Shown here: positions 1 to 8,659 of the stretch, one piece after another
How the letters are laid out: each line of letters begins with the position of its first letter
Numbering within the stretch: the stretch's first letter is position 1
From: an uncultured Bacteriovoracaceae bacterium
GTDB lineage: Bacteria > Bdellovibrionota > Bacteriovoracia > Bacteriovoracales > Bacteriovoracaceae
Reading direction: 5' to 3'
Assembly (NCBI GenBank): GCA_937923325.1
Contig: CAKZUQ010000004.1
Location: 36,397 to 100,396 of the forward strand
DNA length: 64,000 bases
The notes under the pieces: generated by a model
What the model was told of the DNA's origin: nothing
Databases searched by the model: none
Seen by the model: the letters and a program-made list of their open reading frames with translations, nothing else
Translations under genes and position numbers: made by a program

Positions 1-2
1 AG

Positions 3-53
3 CTCCTCCCTAGTATTAAAGAAGCAATAAAAATGCCAATAATGATGAAATAA
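3..53 (+). CDS. possible 3' end of an upstream gene (partial)
   Basis: The frame starting at base 3 is open from the window edge to a TAA at 51-53 and would encode 16 C-terminal residues ending IMMK. This is too short to assign to a family. It is listed only because the gap before the response regulator has no other explanation. Confidence 0.25.
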   Translation, partial: LLPSIKEAIKMPIMMK

Positions 54-140
54 ACTGTGTCATAATAAAACAATCAAAATAGAGAATACATCATAAAAGT
101 TGGTATGCACCTTGCTTGTAATACAGTAAGGGAGAATACG

Positions 141-497
141 ATGCACTTATTATTAATTGACGATGATAAACTTCAAATCCAAATTATACAAAAGGCATTC
201 AAAAAATCGATGCCTGAATGTAAACTGTATAGTGCAAATGATGGTATAGAAGCACTGGAAAATTTATCAATAATGAAATTTGATTTAATATTACTAGATT
301 TATCAATGCCAAAAATGAATGGATATGACTTTATTAAAAGTCTTGAAGTCAAAAATATAAATATTCCTTATATCGTTATTAGTGGCAAGCTAGATGGAAG
401 TGCAATAAACAAGTTGTATGCATCTGGTGCTACTGATTGTTTAAAAAAACCATTTTACCTTGAACAACTTATAAACAAAGTAAGAAAGTTTATATGA
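141..497 (+). CDS. single-domain response regulator (CheY-like receiver)
   Basis: Stand-alone receiver of about 118 residues that takes a phosphoryl group from a histidine kinase; there is no output domain. The acidic pair is in LLLIDDDKL, the phospho-acceptor Asp in LILLDLSMPKMNG, and the conserved Lys in LKKPF near the C-terminus. An in-frame ATG exists at 105, but the ATG at 141 follows the ribosome-binding sequence TAAGGGAGA and matches the usual receiver N-terminus, so 141 is chosen. It overlaps the next gene by ATGA, so it is probably the first gene of an operon with a putative outer-membrane barrel, a membrane protein and a glycosyltransferase. It may therefore control exopolysaccharide output (inference). 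Confidence 0.9.
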   Translation: MHLLLIDDDKLQIQIIQKAFKKSMPECKLYSANDGIEALENLSIMKFDLILLDLSMPKMNGYDFIKSLEVKNINIPYIVISGKLDGSAINKLYASGATDCLKKPFYLEQLINKVRKFI

Positions 498-1192
498 AAA
501 AGTTCATATATATATTATTAATATCATTTACTGCTAGCTCACAAATAATGGTTCAGGGATCTCATCTAAGTGAGAATAGCTTTTCAGAAGAAGAGTATCA
601 AGTCAGTTATACCTATAACAAAAAGAGACTGAATTTTAAATTAAACAATAGTAAAAGAAAGTACATAGATAAAGAATTTAAAGATACGAAGCTAAGTGTT
701 TCAAAGGATTTTAAAATCGCCAACTATAAATTGAGGCCAACTTTATCAATAGGCCCAAAAAATAAAATCAAAGAGAGATTTTATACTCAGCTAGAACATA
801 GTATAACAACGAATTCAGAAGAATATATATTTGGACATAAATATTCTATTTACGAAGAAGTAGATAATAATAATTTTTATATACAATATTACAGGTACTT
901 ACCAGGGAAGATTAGTTTTATTTACGGGGGCTTAAATTACTCTAAAACTGCAAAAACAAAGGCGTCAAGTTATACAATTGGTTTTAATGTTCAAAATAAT
1001 ATTTTCAATTTAAACATGAGACTATCAACTGGTGAAGAATTAATGGACGCAACAAGTAGACGAGATTTTTTTTCCAAATCACTAATTCTTCAATTTAATG
1101 ATAAACGAATTCCAAGTCTTCAATTAACATCAACTAAATTTAAAGCGAACATACAAAAAAGAATAGGTCTTGGATATATATGGAACTATTAG
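494..1192 (+). CDS. putative outer-membrane beta-barrel protein, YaiO-like
   Basis: A 232-residue protein with an N-terminal signal peptide (hydrophobic LLISFTASS, cleavage near residue 20). The rest is an alternating polar/aromatic beta-strand pattern that ends in GLGYIWNY, a C-terminal aromatic of the kind recognised by the BAM machinery. Size, strand pattern and the final GLGY resemble YaiO-family barrels, which often sit with family-2 glycosyltransferases. Here it lies between a receiver and two genes leading to a processive GT2, which fits a role in exopolysaccharide export or surface modification. The family call is tentative; the barrel prediction is stronger. Confidence 0.6.
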   Translation: MKKFIYILLISFTASSQIMVQGSHLSENSFSEEEYQVSYTYNKKRLNFKLNNSKRKYIDKEFKDTKLSVSKDFKIANYKLRPTLSIGPKNKIKERFYTQLEHSITTNSEEYIFGHKYSIYEEVDNNNFYIQYYRYLPGKISFIYGGLNYSKTAKTKASSYTIGFNVQNNIFNLNMRLSTGEELMDATSRRDFFSKSLILQFNDKRIPSLQLTSTKFKANIQKRIGLGYIWNY

Positions 1193-1998
1193 CTACTATC
1201 ACATTCCAATTATTAATAGCAACTACAGCACTCTTAATAGTTGCTATACTGTCTTTAAAGACCATTAATTCTATAAAAAGAAATAGCTATAAAAGAAGGA
1301 AAAAGATATCAAGAGATGCATTATGTAACTATTTGTTTGAAGAAAAGACAGTTAAGAAGAAATCGATCCTCTTGGAAGACTTAGTAGAAGTTTACAAGTT
1401 ATCAGAAAAGGATTCACAAGATAAAATAAGATCAATTTATAAAACAGAAAGTTTTTTTAAAAACGATTTAAAGAACATAAGAAGAAAAAATACAAAGAGA
1501 AAGATTGAGGCACTAAGAAGAATTACTTTATTTAAAATGTCGATAAACAGAAGGCTAATAATGCAAATTTCGAAAAAAGAAAAGAACCCTCACCTAATAA
1601 ATGAACTCTTACTAACAATTGACAAAAACAATAATAATAAAATGCAGACCTTAGAACGTAATCAAGTTAAAAGAGTTACCCACAGACTTTATTCCAAGGG
1701 ACACATAAAATACAAGATAAACAATAAAGGGATAGATTCACAAGATATAGAAAATAAGATTATATTAAAACTAAAAGAAAAACAATTTCCCTATGTATAT
1801 ATGAATATACAGAAAATAAAAGATAGTCTAAGTGAAGACTTAATATCAGAGTTACTTAAGACGAACAATTACTACATTCAGAGTATAGTTTGTAATTTCT
1901 ATTTAAGTAAAAGCAATAAAGAGAGAGAAAAAATCAATATTACGGATGAAATGATGCTTAGATATATGAAATTTAACGAGGAGTATTCCGATGAGTAA
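1180..1998 (+). CDS. membrane-anchored hypothetical protein of the polysaccharide operon
   Basis: A 272-residue protein with one N-terminal transmembrane helix (about residues 5-27, rich in Leu/Ala/Ile) followed by a long, very basic, mainly helical cytoplasmic region. No catalytic motif is visible. The helices are suggestive of degenerate HEAT-like repeats, as found beside YaiO/GT2 genes in other bacteria, but the repeats are not convincing by eye. It overlaps the barrel gene upstream by 13 bases and the glycosyltransferase downstream by 8 bases, so translation is probably coupled. It may act as a scaffold or regulator of the synthase (inference). Confidence 0.6.
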   Translation: MELLATITFQLLIATTALLIVAILSLKTINSIKRNSYKRRKKISRDALCNYLFEEKTVKKKSILLEDLVEVYKLSEKDSQDKIRSIYKTESFFKNDLKNIRRKNTKRKIEALRRITLFKMSINRRLIMQISKKEKNPHLINELLLTIDKNNNNKMQTLERNQVKRVTHRLYSKGHIKYKINNKGIDSQDIENKIILKLKEKQFPYVYMNIQKIKDSLSEDLISELLKTNNYYIQSIVCNFYLSKSNKEREKINITDEMMLRYMKFNEEYSDE

Positions 1999-3337
1999 CC
2001 AAGACATATTACTGATTGTATTATCATCATACTATATATCTTACAAATTAATTGACCTTACTTTAATTCTTAATGCATCGATGCAAATCAAAAACAAAAT
2101 AAGTAAGCTTTACGATTTTAGCGAAGCAATTAATCCAGAGGATTCACAAAGTATAACGATCATTATCCCTTTTAATAATGAATCTAGAAGATTGTTCCAT
2201 TCAATATACACTGTGATAAATCAAGATTATTTAAATTTCTCAATTATACTTGTGGATGATGGTAGTACTAACGAGATTACTAAGGAAGTAATCAAGGAGT
2301 TTGAGTTTAAGAAAAAATATTCTACACCAAATGGTGAACATATTATGAAAAGTACAAAATTTGGAAAATCTTTATCTTTAATAGTTAAAGCACACTCTGG
2401 AAAATCAGATAGCCTTAATGTTGCTTCATTCTATGCAAAAGATGAATACATACTTTTCGTAGATGCGGATACGATGTTAAAAAATGATGCATTAAAAAGA
2501 TACAGCTATTATATAACAACAGATACTCAACAATCACAAATATATGGATCTATAATGGGAGTAAATAATAATAAAATTTACAACAGGGGTGAGAGTAACC
2601 ATAGAAAATCTAGCTTTAAAATACTAACTACACTTCAAGAACTGGAGTATTATAGTGCCATATCATTCCAAAGAATTGTATTCTCAAAAACAAAATCAAA
2701 TTTCATTGTATCAGGAGCAAATTTTTTAATTAAGAGATCTACATTTTTGGATGTAGGTGGATATTCAAAATACTCCATAACAGAAGATATGGATTTATGT
2801 ATGAAAGTGATTAAATACTCGAAACAGAAGTTTAACCGGTACCCTGTAACATATATCCCCGAAGAACTATCTTCTACGGAGGTGCCATTTAAAGTAAGAC
2901 ACTTAATATCACAGAGAGCGAGATGGTTTCAAGGGCTAATACAAACATTATGGAAATTCAAGTTAGATATATTAAAAGGAAAACTTGGAAATAATTGTAT
3001 GTTTAATTTAATATATTACATCATCTTCATTATACCAAATGCGATTGTTTACTTAATAATAGGAGTACTAATACTAAATCAGTATTCAACTGAAACTCTA
3101 GTCAAGATATTAGTCATAACAAGTTTAATAAGTACTATTCAAAACCTACTAAGTATCCTTATACATGAGACAGAAAAAGAGTTTGATTCATCACTTAAAA
3201 TTCTGACACAAAGAATATTTGGAGCATTTATATCTACATATACCCTAGTACCAATAGATAGAATAGGCCAATTTATCGGCATATCAAAGATAATTACAAG
3301 ATCAAAAGATTGGGGAATAAAAAAGAGACAGAGTTAG
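1991..3337 (+). CDS. processive family-2 glycosyltransferase, membrane-bound
   Basis: A 448-residue inverting GT2 of the cellulose/poly-GlcNAc/hyaluronan synthase type. An N-terminal hydrophobic segment (about 4-28) precedes a GT-A domain with VDDGSTN, the VDADT metal-binding motif, the catalytic-base motif TEDMD, and SQRARWFQG, equivalent to Q(Q/R)xRW of processive enzymes. At least two transmembrane helices follow (about 335-360 and 370-392). This set predicts a polymer-forming synthase that couples chain growth to inner-membrane export. The polymer cannot be told from sequence; there is no PilZ domain on the protein. It is last in the operon and converges on the hybrid kinase, with the two genes sharing 4 bases. 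Confidence 0.88.
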   Translation: MSNQDILLIVLSSYYISYKLIDLTLILNASMQIKNKISKLYDFSEAINPEDSQSITIIIPFNNESRRLFHSIYTVINQDYLNFSIILVDDGSTNEITKEVIKEFEFKKKYSTPNGEHIMKSTKFGKSLSLIVKAHSGKSDSLNVASFYAKDEYILFVDADTMLKNDALKRYSYYITTDTQQSQIYGSIMGVNNNKIYNRGESNHRKSSFKILTTLQELEYYSAISFQRIVFSKTKSNFIVSGANFLIKRSTFLDVGGYSKYSITEDMDLCMKVIKYSKQKFNRYPVTYIPEELSSTEVPFKVRHLISQRARWFQGLIQTLWKFKLDILKGKLGNNCMFNLIYYIIFIIPNAIVYLIIGVLILNQYSTETLVKILVITSLISTIQNLLSILIHETEKEFDSSLKILTQRIFGAFISTYTLVPIDRIGQFIGISKIITRSKDWGIKKRQS

Positions 3338-4920
3338 GATTTTGAGCCAACAAGTCTCTTTACAGCATCATATATAGAGTTAATCTTGAAAGGCTTAGTG
3401 ATAAATTCACGCATACCAACCTTGCTGGCCCTCGCCTTATCTTCATTTGTAGCATTAGCAGTTAAGGCAACAACCGGAGGTAAGTTACTACCAAGCCTCT
3501 CTCTAAGTATAAAAGTTGCTTCATAACCATCCATGACAGGCATCGATACATCCATAAAAATCAAATCTATCTTTTCACTTTTATTTGCAAAGAAATCTAC
3601 TGCTTCCTGCCCATTATTACACATGAAAACATTATATTCAGACTTCTTGCTAAGTACTCTATTCATCAATTCTTGATTTATTAAATTGTCCTCGACAACG
3701 AGAATGTTAATAAGTCCAGAGGACTCACAATCAACTACTGGCTCAACTATCTCCTTAGCAGTTTCAGCTTTTCCAACCTCAAAGGGAAAATAAAACTTAA
3801 ACAAGGTCCCAGTATCAATTTCACTTTCAACACTAATATCTCCCCCAATAAGTTCAATTAGTTTTTTTGATATAGAGAGTCCCAAACCTGTGCCTCCAAA
3901 TTTTCGAGATATTGAATTTTCAGCTTGTGTATAGGCGTCAAAGATATTATCAAGTTTACTTTCCTCTATACCAATACCATCATCCTGAATAGATACTTGT
4001 ATCTCCTCAGTACCTAGTAAGTTTATATCAACTGTAATATTTCCATCTTTTGTGAATTTCGAAGCATTTCCTATGATATTAAATAAAACTTGATTAATTC
4101 GATTGTGATCTGAGACTATAGATGGTGGAAAATTTTTAGCTACATTAATTTTATATTTATTATTATTTTTATGATAAGTAACTCGCAGAAGTTCAATTAC
4201 ACGACGCAAACTTTCGACAAAATCAAAATTTACATTCTCAATTACAATTTGATTATTTTCTAATTTTGAATAATCTAAGGTATCATTAATGATATCTAAA
4301 ACACTATGAGAACTAAATAAAAGTTTATCAACAAGATCCTTTTGACTTTTATTCAGCTTTGTTTCTTCAAGTAACTGTGACATCCCAATAACACCATTAA
4401 GAGGAGTCCTAATTTCGTGACTAATGGTAGCTAAGAATTGAGATTTTGCAGTTATCGCCTCATCAGCAGCTTTCTTTGCCAAATTTAACTGGTGATACTG
4501 TAAAGCAAATGAAATGGAGCCTGCAAGTTTATTTAAAATGGGAGCTATCATTTCAAAGTTCTCTTTAGTAAGTTTCTCTTCATTTGAAATCATAAAGAAA
4601 TGACCAAGACCACAAAGCTCATAGAGGTAAACATACTTCTTATTATATTGCAGCATCTGGGATTGAAATCCAGTACAATTACAATTTTTTTTTATAAATT
4701 CTTCATATTGATGAAACTCTCTTCTGGGAACAGCAAAATGACTATCTCCAATTTCAGAAATCAAATCAGAACTTGAGAAAATATATCCAGCTGAAACAGC
4801 ACTAAATCTTTTAATAACATTAAAGATAAAATCTTCGAGGATTTTCAGAGCGTTTGTCGAATTTTGAACACTTAACGCAAGATCATAAAAGACATAAAGA
4901 TTATCTTTATTCACCAACAA
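3334..4920 (-). CDS. cytoplasmic hybrid histidine kinase (GAF-like, HisKA, HATPase, receiver)
   Basis: A 528-residue hybrid kinase with no transmembrane segment. Residues 1-145 look like a GAF-type sensor with several Cys (about 80, 82 and 103). The phospho-acceptor His168 is in SHEIRTPLNG. The ATPase domain has the N box (NIIGNASKF), DDGIGI and GTGLGLSI. A C-terminal receiver (about 405-525) has its Asp in LIFMDVSMPVMDG and the Lys in ITKPF. It overlaps the FIST gene by 14 bases and is last in a seven-gene operon otherwise devoted to polysaccharide. FIST proteins commonly pair with such kinases as ligand sensors, so FIST input is likely (inference). Confidence 0.9.
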   Translation of the reverse strand: MLVNKDNLYVFYDLALSVQNSTNALKILEDFIFNVIKRFSAVSAGYIFSSSDLISEIGDSHFAVPRREFHQYEEFIKKNCNCTGFQSQMLQYNKKYVYLYELCGLGHFFMISNEEKLTKENFEMIAPILNKLAGSISFALQYHQLNLAKKAADEAITAKSQFLATISHEIRTPLNGVIGMSQLLEETKLNKSQKDLVDKLLFSSHSVLDIINDTLDYSKLENNQIVIENVNFDFVESLRRVIELLRVTYHKNNNKYKINVAKNFPPSIVSDHNRINQVLFNIIGNASKFTKDGNITVDINLLGTEEIQVSIQDDGIGIEESKLDNIFDAYTQAENSISRKFGGTGLGLSISKKLIELIGGDISVESEIDTGTLFKFYFPFEVGKAETAKEIVEPVVDCESSGLINILVVEDNLINQELMNRVLSKKSEYNVFMCNNGQEAVDFFANKSEKIDLIFMDVSMPVMDGYEATFILRERLGSNLPPVVALTANATNEDKARASKVGMREFITKPFKINSIYDAVKRLVGSKS

Positions 4921-5959
4921 CTCCTAGTACACAAGTTTTATTCATAAAGTCGATCACACTATCACCAGGGTTGATAATTTCTCCAAAAGAAGAAACACCA
5001 AATACATTATTATCATTATTTTTTATAGCACTCATTTCCTTAGAAAAATCATCTCCCAAAAAAAGAACCCTACTTACACAATCAACTACAAAAACATCCC
5101 TATTGTTAACATTTTCTTGAAGCTTTAAAATTGGTTGAACTAAACTATCTTTATCACCAGTCATTATAAAGATAAAGCTGTGTTCTTCAATTTCGTTTAA
5201 GCAATCAATAACACCATCTTTGGCAGTAATAATATCCCTAATTATAAAATTATCATCATATCTTTTAACTCCAAACGGGAAGCTCTTTGCAACATCAAAA
5301 AAATTATTCCAATCGGCGTGTGGCACAAGTGGAGAAACAATTTCTTTATACACATCCTCAGCTTTCTTGTTATTAATTTCTATAATCCTTTTTCCATCAG
5401 TCTTGGTAACTCTTAGAGGATCTGACATACGACGCCATCCGTGAACGGAACTTAACTCAAGATCTGTATCATTCAAATAAATACACTGTCCAACATTTTC
5501 CATCACACCGTCTGGAGTGAAAACAACGGGCAACTGCTCAAAACACAAGTCACCAGCACCACCTCCAACGCACTTCTTATTTCCAATTTGATTAAATACT
5601 TCCATAGTAAATTTTTCTAAACGGTCGGAATATCCATCCACAATAAGAGCAAAGCAACTAATATCGTCTAACTTACTGGTCGTTAACTTAGGGTTTGAAA
5701 TGTCATCGAAATAATCAACACTCAATTTTGAGTCGAATTCAAGCAATAGATTTCCTTTACTATGAGTAGTATCACCAAAAATAACATGGGGAAAATGCCC
5801 TCCACCAACAATTGAATTACATGTTGATAAGATATTACTAATATTGCCTATCATCTCATTGTTATAATTAGGATCGGCATGAAACCAGATAAGAGATCCT
5901 TCAGTCTTCATTGCTAACGCTTTTACAGATTCAATTTCTTCAAAAAAATGTACATTCAT
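4907..5959 (-). CDS. FIST-domain sensory protein
   Basis: A 350-residue soluble protein. FIST_N spans about residues 20-190, including VGGGAGD and HGWRR, and FIST_C about 200-335, including DCVSRVLFLG and VSSFGEI. FIST domains are predicted small-molecule (possibly amino-acid) sensors that signal to kinases or cyclases. The downstream kinase overlaps it by 14 bases, making a sensor-transmitter pair. The start ATG follows an AGGGG ribosome-binding sequence with good spacing. It lies 11 bases downstream of a glycosyltransferase and belongs to the same operon, which links ligand sensing to surface polysaccharide. Confidence 0.88.
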   Translation of the reverse strand: MNVHFFEEIESVKALAMKTEGSLIWFHADPNYNNEMIGNISNILSTCNSIVGGGHFPHVIFGDTTHSKGNLLLEFDSKLSVDYFDDISNPKLTTSKLDDISCFALIVDGYSDRLEKFTMEVFNQIGNKKCVGGGAGDLCFEQLPVVFTPDGVMENVGQCIYLNDTDLELSSVHGWRRMSDPLRVTKTDGKRIIEINNKKAEDVYKEIVSPLVPHADWNNFFDVAKSFPFGVKRYDDNFIIRDIITAKDGVIDCLNEIEEHSFIFIMTGDKDSLVQPILKLQENVNNRDVFVVDCVSRVLFLGDDFSKEMSAIKNNDNNVFGVSSFGEIINPGDSVIDFMNKTCVLGVVGE

Positions 5960-5970
5960 AATAATAACCC

Positions 5971-6834
5971 CTATTGATATGAATTAGAATAAAGTTTTTT
6001 ACAATTGTTAATTTTACGTTGACTACCTTTAATTACACCATAATTATACCCCAAAGCTTTAATAATCGGTATGTATAATTTGAATGCACGAATGTTAAAG
6101 TTTATTATATTAGAGTAAAAATGTCGGTAAACTTCAGAGAAAATATTTCTTAAAAGTAGGGAAAAAGAAAATTTCCTTGAGTAAATAAAAACATCAGCAT
6201 CACCCTCAACAGAAGATCGACTAAATAATTGCGAAGAACTATAATTATGTGAATGCATCGCTGTTACATCACTTGCATATCCTACCCTAAGGCCAGCATT
6301 AATTAAATCTTGTCCTAGCTTTGAGTCTTCAGAACCCCAAGCATCTTTATAAAACGGATACTTACGCCAAATACTTTTTCTTAATAATGCAATAGGAGCA
6401 CTAAGAGTAATCCAAGATGGCAAACTCCCAGAGACAGGAAAACATTTTAAATATGCTTCTTCAACCTCTGGATAAGCATCTGGTCTCGCCACTTGTCTAC
6501 CTGTAAGAGCATCTAAAGATTGCTCTTTAAAGTTAAGAAGTAACCTGCTTAATGAAAATGGATCCAAAAGAACAGTATCTGAGTTTAACAGAACAACTTC
6601 TTCCGATGATGCTTTTGATATTGCCAGGTTTAGTGCATAGGATGGAGTATATGAGGAACTATCAATTTGAATAAGTATATCTGCAACATCAGATACAATA
6701 TCCATAGTTCCGTCTGTGGAGCCAGAATCAATAACAATGAACTCAAAGGATACCGATTGCTGTGAAAACAAAGATACAATTGTGCTCTTTATAATATCAC
6801 TATTATTAAAGGTTCTCATTACAACGCTAATCAT
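5971..6834 (-). CDS. family-2 glycosyltransferase (rhamnosyltransferase-like)
   Basis: A 287-residue soluble GT-A enzyme that starts with VVMRTFNNSD and has VIDSGSTDG and LLNSDTVLL (Asn-Ser-Asp in place of a canonical DxD). AWGSEDSKLG supplies the acidic catalytic residues. It lacks the QxxRW motif and membrane helices, so it probably adds single sugars to a growing glycan. Its start overlaps the deacetylase-like gene by 4 bases. It belongs to the minus-strand operon from 11699 to 3334. Donor and acceptor are unknown. Confidence 0.85.
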   Translation of the reverse strand: MISVVMRTFNNSDIIKSTIVSLFSQQSVSFEFIVIDSGSTDGTMDIVSDVADILIQIDSSSYTPSYALNLAISKASSEEVVLLNSDTVLLDPFSLSRLLLNFKEQSLDALTGRQVARPDAYPEVEEAYLKCFPVSGSLPSWITLSAPIALLRKSIWRKYPFYKDAWGSEDSKLGQDLINAGLRVGYASDVTAMHSHNYSSSQLFSRSSVEGDADVFIYSRKFSFSLLLRNIFSEVYRHFYSNIINFNIRAFKLYIPIIKALGYNYGVIKGSQRKINNCKKLYSNSYQ

Positions 6835-7634
6835 GCAAATTCCGAAATATTAGAAGTTTGAAGCTCTGAAATACGGTTCATAAATAGATCTATAAAATTA
6901 TACTTATCAGCTAAATACATTGTTATAGGGTGAATAATAAGCAAAGAGTCCCTACCATTTCTTTCATTATCTAGAACTTGATTTAACATAATGTTCCCCC
7001 ATTCATTTATATAATATGAGTCACTACCAAAATCATCCTTCCAATCATATCTTTTTACCCAATTTTTAACATAAAGAGGTGTTCTCTCAGCATGATAGAT
7101 ATGTTCATGATCAGGAATGATATTAATTGGAATGTTTTGATAGCCACCTAAAGAAACAGACGGTGACAGCTCTCCACTTTTAACGCCATCACTACAAAAG
7201 AATATACCGGCCTCCCTTAAAACCTGGTCAGTGTATTTACCGTGCATATACATATGGTTTCGCCAGGAAGAAAGGTGCTTTCCTGTTTTTTGAAAAATAA
7301 TTTCCTGAGTTTTATAGCAGTCTCTTTCCTGAAAGGACTTGGTCCCATTATACGAATTCAATAATTTATTACAAACACGATGATACATTTCATTAGAAAA
7401 ACAATCCCAATTATGTCCACCGATCTCAATAAGAGAAGAGCTTGAAATCTCATGAAGTTCACTTCCCCAATCCTCAAGGAATGATTTTCCTGAAATAAAA
7501 TATGTAGCTTTTAAATTATATTTTTCAATCTTTTTAAAGAAGTCATAAGCACATTGCATCTCTGTTCTATCACTAAACTTTTGATTCCCAGTCCCTAAAC
7601 TTTGGTGATGGATATCACATGTAATATATATCAT
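6831..7634 (-). CDS. NodB-like polysaccharide deacetylase-related protein
   Basis: A 267-residue protein with the NodB-fold outline: an N-terminal beta-strand plus ITCDIHH (first acidic motif), LKATYFISGK, EIGGHNWD (metal-ligand His region), SWRNHMYMHG and a late LLIIHPITM with His. The motifs are divergent from CE4 esterases, but their order is right. There is no signal peptide, so it would act on cytoplasmic or lipid-linked precursors, as in capsule and O-antigen loci. It lies 2 bases downstream of the nucleotidyltransferase and overlaps the next GT2 by 4 bases. Enzymatic activity is unproven. Confidence 0.7.
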   Translation of the reverse strand: MIYITCDIHHQSLGTGNQKFSDRTEMQCAYDFFKKIEKYNLKATYFISGKSFLEDWGSELHEISSSSLIEIGGHNWDCFSNEMYHRVCNKLLNSYNGTKSFQERDCYKTQEIIFQKTGKHLSSWRNHMYMHGKYTDQVLREAGIFFCSDGVKSGELSPSVSLGGYQNIPINIIPDHEHIYHAERTPLYVKNWVKRYDWKDDFGSDSYYINEWGNIMLNQVLDNERNGRDSLLIIHPITMYLADKYNFIDLFMNRISELQTSNISEFA

Positions 7635-7636
7635 TT

Positions 7637-8659
7637 TTATCTCCGACCATAATGTTTAAAAAAACTAGGATCTCTTAATTTCGCCCATATTTTCAAGAAA
7701 TCAAAAGTAATGTTCTTCGCATTTGAAAAAAGGTGAACAATACTTCTATCAACAATTGACTCTGCACTCTCAAACAAAGACTTAACTTGTTTCATCCTAG
7801 CAAGATGAAAAACGATAAGAACCCTACGAGAAAGATTATCAAGAAAAAACTTAAGGCTATAATTTGATTGAGGTGCAACAACATGAGAGGCAAAAAGGGT
7901 TAAAGCATAAGAATTCAACTGAGATAGATCCTCACCTTCAAATAAGTCATTATTATCATGAAGACGATAAGAACATGCTAATCGATATAATCTCGCAATC
8001 TCTTTATACTCTGATGGCAGTAAGTTTATTCGTTTAGATTTTTCAATATATGACCAATGATACAAACCTTTATAAAATAAAATATAGTCACCAAGTCCAA
8101 TAATTGCTTTGGAAATATGTACCTTCGCTTTCCTTAAAAAAACTTCCCCTTTATCAAAAGAAAACTTATTAATTAAAAGTAAAAGACCACGATTAACAGC
8201 AAGTCTAAACATCTCAGTTTCACAAGAAACAAATTTTGGAATAGAATCAAGTAAATACTGTAGATTTTCAGGGTCTTTAGTATAGATAGGCACATGGCCT
8301 TTTTTCAAATCATACATCATTAACGAATTCTTACTGGCCAAAAAAGCCTTCTCGGTAAATCTAGAAATATCAATAGAAACATCATGCAAGGATTCTAGAC
8401 TCTTTACCTTATTACTGAATAAATCTAAAAAACGTATATTAATATGATTTTCATGAATCAACATTAAATCGATATTATTCTTAACAAGAACTCTATCTCC
8501 CTCAATTGTAACTCCGCCTTCACGTTTTCCATAACCTCCGATCATCAGGCAGCTTAAAACATACCCATGATTTTCAATGCTAATAAATTCATTGAGGTCA
8601 TTTACAATTTGATCAATTGTGCTCTCTGCTTCACTATTTGGATACAATGTATAACTCAT
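7637..8659 (-). CDS. nucleotidyltransferase-fold protein
   Basis: A 340-residue protein. The N-terminal third resembles a pol-beta-type nucleotidyltransferase domain, with GGYGKREGG (about 41-49) followed by NNIDLML (about 61-67), the GG...D arrangement of that fold. The C-terminal part is helical and basic. Similar standalone domains occur in polysaccharide loci, where their substrates are unknown. It overlaps the upstream GT4 gene by 4 bases (ATGA) and is 2 bases from the deacetylase-like gene. Only one of the usual two catalytic acids is obvious, so activity is uncertain. Confidence 0.6.
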   Translation of the reverse strand: MSYTLYPNSEAESTIDQIVNDLNEFISIENHGYVLSCLMIGGYGKREGGVTIEGDRVLVKNNIDLMLIHENHINIRFLDLFSNKVKSLESLHDVSIDISRFTEKAFLASKNSLMMYDLKKGHVPIYTKDPENLQYLLDSIPKFVSCETEMFRLAVNRGLLLLINKFSFDKGEVFLRKAKVHISKAIIGLGDYILFYKGLYHWSYIEKSKRINLLPSEYKEIARLYRLACSYRLHDNNDLFEGEDLSQLNSYALTLFASHVVAPQSNYSLKFFLDNLSRRVLIVFHLARMKQVKSLFESAESIVDRSIVHLFSNAKNITFDFLKIWAKLRDPSFFKHYGRR